From: Arcobacteraceae bacterium
GTDB lineage: Bacteria; Campylobacterota; Campylobacteria; Campylobacterales; Arcobacteraceae
Reading direction: 5' to 3'
DNA length: 64,000 bases
Assembly: GCA_023138835.1 (NCBI GenBank)
Contig: JAGLOP010000010.1
Span: 1 to 64,000 of the forward strand
Position 1 is the first letter of the stretch. Every line of letters begins with the position of its first letter. Shown one piece after another: positions 58,616-64,000 of the stretch. Under the pieces are notes generated by a model that was given only the letters and a program-made list of their open reading frames with translations, had not been told where the DNA came from and did not search any database. The position numbers were made by a program, and so were the translations under genes.

Positions 58616-60819
58616 TAGATTATCTCTTGTGATCTTGCACAGTTATCTTTTTTAATTTGATTCAAATTACCAAAAACTCTCATTATTTCTATCTCAATTT
58701 TTTTAGCAATATCATTTAAAATATCATTTGGTTTATTATCCGTATTTGCATCCATTAATTCTTGAGCAAATGTATGTACATTTATCCCCATTTTTCTTAT
58801 ATTCTCAATAATATTCATATCTGCACTCGGATTAGAAGATATATAATTATTAAGCCATATATCTAATTCATTAAATTCTTTTACTTCATTATCAGTATGA
58901 TCTGCTAATCTTGAATATACATCATCTTTCCATGTAAATAGTTTAACTTTTAAATCTGCTGTATCATATATTAAATCTATATCACATACTTGTTCTTTCG
59001 TATCTTCTAAGAAGCTGGCTTTTGAAGCGGCATCTACTAAAGATTTAGACATCTTAGCAATGTTAGATGACATATCAGCAATTTCATCTGCAATGTGTGC
59101 ATTTTGTTGAGTTGCTTTATCAAGTGTGTTAACCGCATCATTAATTTGTACTATACCTCTTTCTTGCTCTTTTGTAGAAGCTGCAACATCATCAATCATA
59201 TCTATTGTTGTTTGAATATTAGAGTTTAATTTATCATAACCTTTTATCATATTGGCAGATATATTTTTACCCTCATCTGCTTTGGAAGTAGCATTTTCTA
59301 CCAAAGCTTTAATTTCATTTGCTGCTTCAGCACTTCTTGAAGCCAGATTTCGAACCTCTTGAGCAACTACCGCAAAACCTTTTCCCGCTTCTCCAGCTGT
59401 TGCCGCTTCAACTGCTGCATTTAGAGATAAGATATTTGTTTGGAAAGCAATTTGATCAATCACTTCAATAGATTCATTAATTGCTCTTACCTGACTATCA
59501 ATCTCATCCATTGCTGATGCTGTATCATTCGCTAATTTAAGACCGTCGTTAGCTGAAGATGTTACATCATTTGCCAATGTTGACATTTTTGCCGTAGCTT
59601 CACTATTACCTTTGATATTTGATGTGATCTCTTCAAGTGCAGCAGCTGTTTCTTCTAAAGATGCAGCTTGCTGGTTGGATGCAGTTGACAAAGATTGTGA
59701 TGCGTCTGACAAGGCATGAGTGTTATTATTTAAATTATCACCCGTATTCATAATCATAGCTAAAATTTCTGAAGTGTTATTTCCAACCAGTTTTATACCT
59801 GCCGTAACTGAACCTAAGTCACCGTAAATACCTTTATCATCAATTTGAAAATCATATTTAGATTGACTGTAATTTCTTAAAGTGTTATTGATTTTATCAA
59901 GTGTACTTTTAACATGTTTAATCATAAAGTTAAGATTATTTTTCATAGCTTCAACATGTGGATTTGACGCAGTTGATGAAACATTATATACAAAGAAACC
60001 ATTTGCCGTTTTTTGTAAAATATCATTTGTTTCATTAATCACTTGCTCATCTTGCTTAAGTCCGGCATTGACTTTATTCATATATGTATTAAACAGTTGA
60101 GCAACCTCTCCAATTTCATCACTTGATTGAGCTTCCAATTTTATATTTGTATCGTTTGATTCAATTAAATTTTCAAAACCGTCTTTTAATCCATCAATTG
60201 GTTTAATGATTTTTCTAACAACCACAAACACAATAGCAATTGTCAACCACCCAAAAAATGTTGATGCTAATAAAACATTTAAAATTGTACTTTCCAATTG
60301 CTTATCTGATGCTTCAAGTGAAAATGTAAGATCCATAATACCTATAACATCACCTTCGCTTTGATTGGCATGACACATTAAACAGTCTTTTGTAGCAATC
60401 ATAGGTTTAATCATTCTTAAACTGTGACCTTTATTATCATCCATTTCCAGAACTTGATCTTTTTTTGTTTTAAAAGATTTCAATATATTTGAATCAGTTG
60501 TAAATTTAGACCCTGGAGAATACATCTCAATCAATGGTTTACTTTTTGCTACAATTAAATTTTTAACACCTTTAATATGTCTAGCTTCCTCTCCAGCCTT
60601 TTCAATTTGTACAGGGTCACCTGTATTCATTGCATTTCTTAAACTTTGAAATATTGCTGTGTTTAACATCTCAAGGTTTTTTTGAGTAGTTTCGATATTG
60701 TCATTGTTGATTTTTATTACAGTTGTAGTTAAAACTGCAAAACTGCTTATAGTCATTAATATGAATAAAGCAAATAAAATTTTATTTCCAACTTTTTTTG
60801 TTATAAATTTTGGTAACAT
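58615..60819 (-). CDS. Methyl-accepting chemotaxis protein with Tll0287-like (c-heme CxxCH) sensor domain
   Basis: [78 protein letters not shown]. Confidence 0.92.
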   Translation of the reverse strand: MLPKFITKKVGNKILFALFILMTISSFAVLTTTVIKINNDNIETTQKNLEMLNTAIFQSLRNAMNTGDPVQIEKAGEEARHIKGVKNLIVAKSKPLIEMYSPGSKFTTDSNILKSFKTKKDQVLEMDDNKGHSLRMIKPMIATKDCLMCHANQSEGDVIGIMDLTFSLEASDKQLESTILNVLLASTFFGWLTIAIVFVVVRKIIKPIDGLKDGFENLIESNDTNIKLEAQSSDEIGEVAQLFNTYMNKVNAGLKQDEQVINETNDILQKTANGFFVYNVSSTASNPHVEAMKNNLNFMIKHVKSTLDKINNTLRNYSQSKYDFQIDDKGIYGDLGSVTAGIKLVGNNTSEILAMIMNTGDNLNNNTHALSDASQSLSTASNQQAASLEETAAALEEITSNIKGNSEATAKMSTLANDVTSSANDGLKLANDTASAMDEIDSQVRAINESIEVIDQIAFQTNILSLNAAVEAATAGEAGKGFAVVAQEVRNLASRSAEAANEIKALVENATSKADEGKNISANMIKGYDKLNSNIQTTIDMIDDVAASTKEQERGIVQINDAVNTLDKATQQNAHIADEIADMSSNIAKMSKSLVDAASKASFLEDTKEQVCDIDLIYDTADLKVKLFTWKDDVYSRLADHTDNEVKEFNELDIWLNNYISSNPSADMNIIENIRKMGINVHTFAQELMDANTDNKPNDILNDIAKKIEIEIMRVFGNLNQIKKDNCARSQEII

Positions 60820-60824
60820 TTAAA

Positions 60825-61190
60825 TTATCCTCTCAAAATTGTTAAGATGGTATTCTCTACATCTTTTAAACTGTTAAAAGGCTTTTGTATAAAAGCATCA
60901 ACACCTTCTTTCTTACTCTCTTCAACTTTAGCTTCTGTGCTGTAAGCTGTCATCAAAATAATTTTTATAGTTGGATTTGTTTTTTTTATCTCTTTTAAAA
61001 TATCCATTCCATTGGTTGAAGGCATCATAATATCAGAAAGTATCAGGTCATACCCACCATTTTTAGCCATTTGGAGTGCCATATCCGGATTTGAATGAGT
61101 TTCTATTTCAAGTTTACCAGACCTCGATAAGAATTGTTTTAGAATGTCCAGTATATCAAGTTCGTCGTCAATAATCATAATCTTTTTCAT
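60825..61190 (-). CDS. Single-domain response regulator (CheY-like)
   Basis: IMIIDDELDILDIL, LILSDIMMPSTNG, LMTAYS, FIQKPF. Confidence 0.9.
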   Translation of the reverse strand: MKKIMIIDDELDILDILKQFLSRSGKLEIETHSNPDMALQMAKNGGYDLILSDIMMPSTNGMDILKEIKKTNPTIKIILMTAYSTEAKVEESKKEGVDAFIQKPFNSLKDVENTILTILRG

Positions 61191-61282
61191 GTTAATCTCC
61201 GTTATTATTCATATAGTATAAAGCTAATGTATAATACAATAAAAAATATAAACAAATTATTAAATAGTAGGAAAATAATTAT

Positions 61283-61840
61283 ATGATAGTCGGGATTGAG
61301 GGTAAAGTTGTTCATAAAGAACCAACACATTTACATATAAATGTTAATGGAATTATATATCAAGTATTTGTGTCTTTAAATTGCAGCGGTATTATAAATA
61401 CCGCTGATGTTAAGCTTTTTACTACATATATAGTAAAAGAGGAAAGCCAGAGTTTGTATGGTTTTGTCGATATAAATGAGAAAAAACTTTTTGATACAGT
61501 TATTAAAATAAATGGTGTAGGACCTAAAGTAGCACTTGCGATATGTAGTACATTTACACCAACTTCTTTTGCTCAAGTAGTAAGTAATAAAGATGTATCA
61601 ACATTAAAAAGGGTTCCAGGTATTGGTCCAAAAGGGGCAAGCCGAATTCTTGTGGAACTTAGTGGTTTTGTTGTTGATGGAAATGGTGATGAGATACAAG
61701 GTGCAAGTGTGAGTGAAGCTGTTCAGGCATTGGAATCATTAGGATTTAAAAAAGATCAAATCAATAAAGCGTTGGCTAAGTGTACGGCAACAAATACATC
61801 TGACCTTGTAAAACAAGCATTAAAAGGATTACAGCGATGA
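61283..61840 (+). CDS. ruvA: Holliday junction branch migration protein RuvA
   Basis: [41 protein letters not shown]. Confidence 0.94.
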   Translation: MIVGIEGKVVHKEPTHLHINVNGIIYQVFVSLNCSGIINTADVKLFTTYIVKEESQSLYGFVDINEKKLFDTVIKINGVGPKVALAICSTFTPTSFAQVVSNKDVSTLKRVPGIGPKGASRILVELSGFVVDGNGDEIQGASVSEAVQALESLGFKKDQINKALAKCTATNTSDLVKQALKGLQR

Positions 61841-62874
61841 GCATAGCAGTTATATTCGGGTCTAATAGTTTTGAACATGAGATAAGTATAGTTAGTGCTA
61901 TTGCAATGAAAGATGTGATCAAAAACGATTTAATTTATATTTTTATTGATAAGCATAGAAATTTTTATCATATTCCGGTATCAATGATAAAATCAACACT
62001 TTTCAGCAGTGGTAAATATAAAAAATGTGATAAATTAGAATTGCACCAAGGCGGTTTTTATAAAAAAGGTATGTTTGGAGCTAAAAAATTAGATTTTGAA
62101 TATGTGCTTAATTTAGTTCATGGCGGTGATGGTGAAGACGGTGTTATTGCCTCTTTATTTGATTTTTTTGCTGTGCCGTTTGTGGGTCCTAGAATAGAAG
62201 CCAGTGTTATTAGTTGTAATAAATATTTAACAAAATCTTATGCTAAAAGTTGTGATGTTAAAACTATAGATTTTAGTTTCTTTACTAAAAATGATACTGT
62301 AGTTGTAGAGGAATATCCTGTAATAATTAAGCCTGTAAGACTTGGAAGCAGTATTGGAGTTAGTATTGTAAAAGAACAGTCCCAACTTAACTATGCTCTT
62401 GATATTGCATTTGAATTTGATGATGAAATTATTATTGAACCGTTTATCAGTGGTATTAAAGAATATAATCTTGCCGGTTGTAAATGTAATGGAGAGTTTA
62501 AATTTTCTATAGTAGAAGAACCTGAAAAGCATGAGTTTTTGGATTTTGATAAAAAATATTTAGATTTTACCAGAACAAGTAAAGTAAATAGCGCAGATAT
62601 TGATATGAGCTTGGAATTTGAATTAAAACAAACATTTAAAAAACTTTATAACAATACTTTTGAAGGTGCATTGATAAGATGTGATTTTTTTGTTGTTGAT
62701 GATAGAGTTATTTTAAATGAAATTAATTCTATTCCGGGAAGTATGGCAAATTATTTATTTGATGATTTTGATAGAATATTAGATGAATTAAGTTACTCTC
62801 AACCAAGAAAGAAACTGATTAATATCACTTATGACTATGTTAATAAAATACAAAGCGCCAAAGGGAAAGCCTAG
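61837..62874 (+). CDS. ddl: D-alanine--D-alanine ligase
   Basis: [63 protein letters not shown]. Confidence 0.94.
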   Translation: MSIAVIFGSNSFEHEISIVSAIAMKDVIKNDLIYIFIDKHRNFYHIPVSMIKSTLFSSGKYKKCDKLELHQGGFYKKGMFGAKKLDFEYVLNLVHGGDGEDGVIASLFDFFAVPFVGPRIEASVISCNKYLTKSYAKSCDVKTIDFSFFTKNDTVVVEEYPVIIKPVRLGSSIGVSIVKEQSQLNYALDIAFEFDDEIIIEPFISGIKEYNLAGCKCNGEFKFSIVEEPEKHEFLDFDKKYLDFTRTSKVNSADIDMSLEFELKQTFKKLYNNTFEGALIRCDFFVVDDRVILNEINSIPGSMANYLFDDFDRILDELSYSQPRKKLINITYDYVNKIQSAKGKA

Positions 62875-62883
62875 TTAAAATAT

Positions 62884-63597
62884 ATGGCAGTAAAACAATT
62901 AAACTACAAAAATAAACTTTTTGATATAAGTTATGAAATATTAAATCCAAAGCATAAAGATGTAATTGTCTTTTTACACGGCTGGGGATCAAATAAAGAG
63001 ATAATGAAACAAGCCTTTGGCGGCTATCTAAAAGAGTATAAGCATATTTATATAGATATGCCGGGATTTGGTAAAAGTAATAATAACTATGTTTTAACCA
63101 CGACTGATTATGTAGAAATTATCAAAGAATTTTTAATACAATTAGATACTTCCATTACGGAAAGTGTGGTGGCAGGACATAGTTTCGGCGGAAAAGTAGC
63201 GACACTTTTAAATCCAAAAAAACTGGTACTTTTAAGCAGTGCCGGAATTGTTGAAGAAAAATCGCCAAAGACCTTGTTAACTATTAGAATGGCAAAAATT
63301 TTTAATAGATTTGGTTTGGGAAAAGTGACTAAAATGTTAAGAAGTAAAGATGTTGACCAGATGAGCGAAACTATGTATGAAACTTTTAAAAATGTAGTAG
63401 ATGAAGATTTTAGTCAAAGTTTTGCAAAATATGATGGTGAGGCGTTAATCTTTTGGGGTGATAAAGATACGGCAACAACTTTAAATTCAGGAAAAACTAT
63501 ACATTCACTTATAAAAAACAGTAAGTTTAAAGTTTATGACGGCGATCATTATTTTTTCCTAAAATATGCAAAGGATATAGCAAATGGAATATCTTAA
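62884..63597 (+). CDS. Alpha/beta hydrolase
   Basis: VIVFLHGWGSNKEIM, VVAGHSFGGKVATLL, FWGDKDTATT, YDGDHYFFLK. Confidence 0.9.
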   Translation: MAVKQLNYKNKLFDISYEILNPKHKDVIVFLHGWGSNKEIMKQAFGGYLKEYKHIYIDMPGFGKSNNNYVLTTTDYVEIIKEFLIQLDTSITESVVAGHSFGGKVATLLNPKKLVLLSSAGIVEEKSPKTLLTIRMAKIFNRFGLGKVTKMLRSKDVDQMSETMYETFKNVVDEDFSQSFAKYDGEALIFWGDKDTATTLNSGKTIHSLIKNSKFKVYDGDHYFFLKYAKDIANGIS

Positions 63598-64000
63598 TAT
63601 TTTCACAAATATTGTTTTAATTATGAGTTTAGGTTGGTATTTGATTACAAACCTGCAATGGTATAATTATAATTTAAGTAGAGTTATTTTTAAACATCAT
63701 AAACAACAATGGCATATTATCTATTTTTTATCTCCTATTGTACTTTTTTATTTACTTGACGGATTGTATTTTTATGTTTATTTTTATCTTTTATATTTGA
63801 CAAGTTTTGTAATATGGAATAAAAATCTTGATAAGCCTTTAGTTTTAACTTCCCGTGTGAAGAGATTTTTAATTATTTTACTTTTTACGACATTTATTAT
63901 CGATGGATTATGTTTGTTAAACAGTGAATGTTCTTTTGGAGTTTTTATCCCCTTATTTTTAGCATGGGGAATAACTACAATACTTGAAAAAATATTTTTT
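63584..64000 (+). CDS. Partial multi-TM protein, probable membrane-domain N-terminus of a MurF-like ligase
   Basis: Open from ATG 63584 to window end: MEYLNIFTNIVLIMSLGWYLITNLQWYNYNLSRVIFKHHKQQWHIIYFLSPIVLFYLLDGLYF...; position after ddl. Not in ORF track. Confidence 0.6.
   Translation, partial: MEYLNIFTNIVLIMSLGWYLITNLQWYNYNLSRVIFKHHKQQWHIIYFLSPIVLFYLLDGLYFYVYFYLLYLTSFVIWNKNLDKPLVLTSRVKRFLIILLFTTFIIDGLCLLNSECSFGVFIPLFLAWGITTILEKIFF

Noticed and set aside
1-64000. Prophage, IS element or integron
   Set aside because: No transposase, integrase, phage structural proteins or flanking target-site duplications recognised

Overview
This is a 64 kb AT-rich chromosomal window that looks like a Campylobacterota (Arcobacter/Sulfurimonas-like) genome. 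That assignment is my inference from gene content and codon bias. Most of it is housekeeping: polyamine synthesis (speB, nspC, a carboxynorspermidine-dehydrogenase-like gene), bioA, nhaA, gltX, ung/nth, rpiB-lepB-folD, an SdhABE-type operon, thiL-truD, ruvA-ddl and a partial murF-like gene. There is also a complete tmRNA gene (ssrA). Accessory regions include: (i) a 13-gene type II secretion / type IV pilus-like cluster with six prepilin-like genes; (ii) several two-component modules, one with a hybrid of PilZ-like, HD-GYP and degenerate GGDEF outputs; (iii) a Fic gene ending in alternating inverted repeats; (iv) a tight four-gene operon plus AraC regulator at 52.6-56.2 kb. The last encodes a small, very cationic secreted protein with a double-glycine-like motif, a leaderless EF-hand protein, an outer-membrane barrel-like protein and a periplasmic C39-type peptidase. 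It is my best candidate for an undescribed export/processing system. Two genes run off the window ends and are missing from the ORF track, as are a 35-aa ORF and the tmRNA. No CRISPR arrays, rRNA, tRNA or IS elements were recognised by eye.
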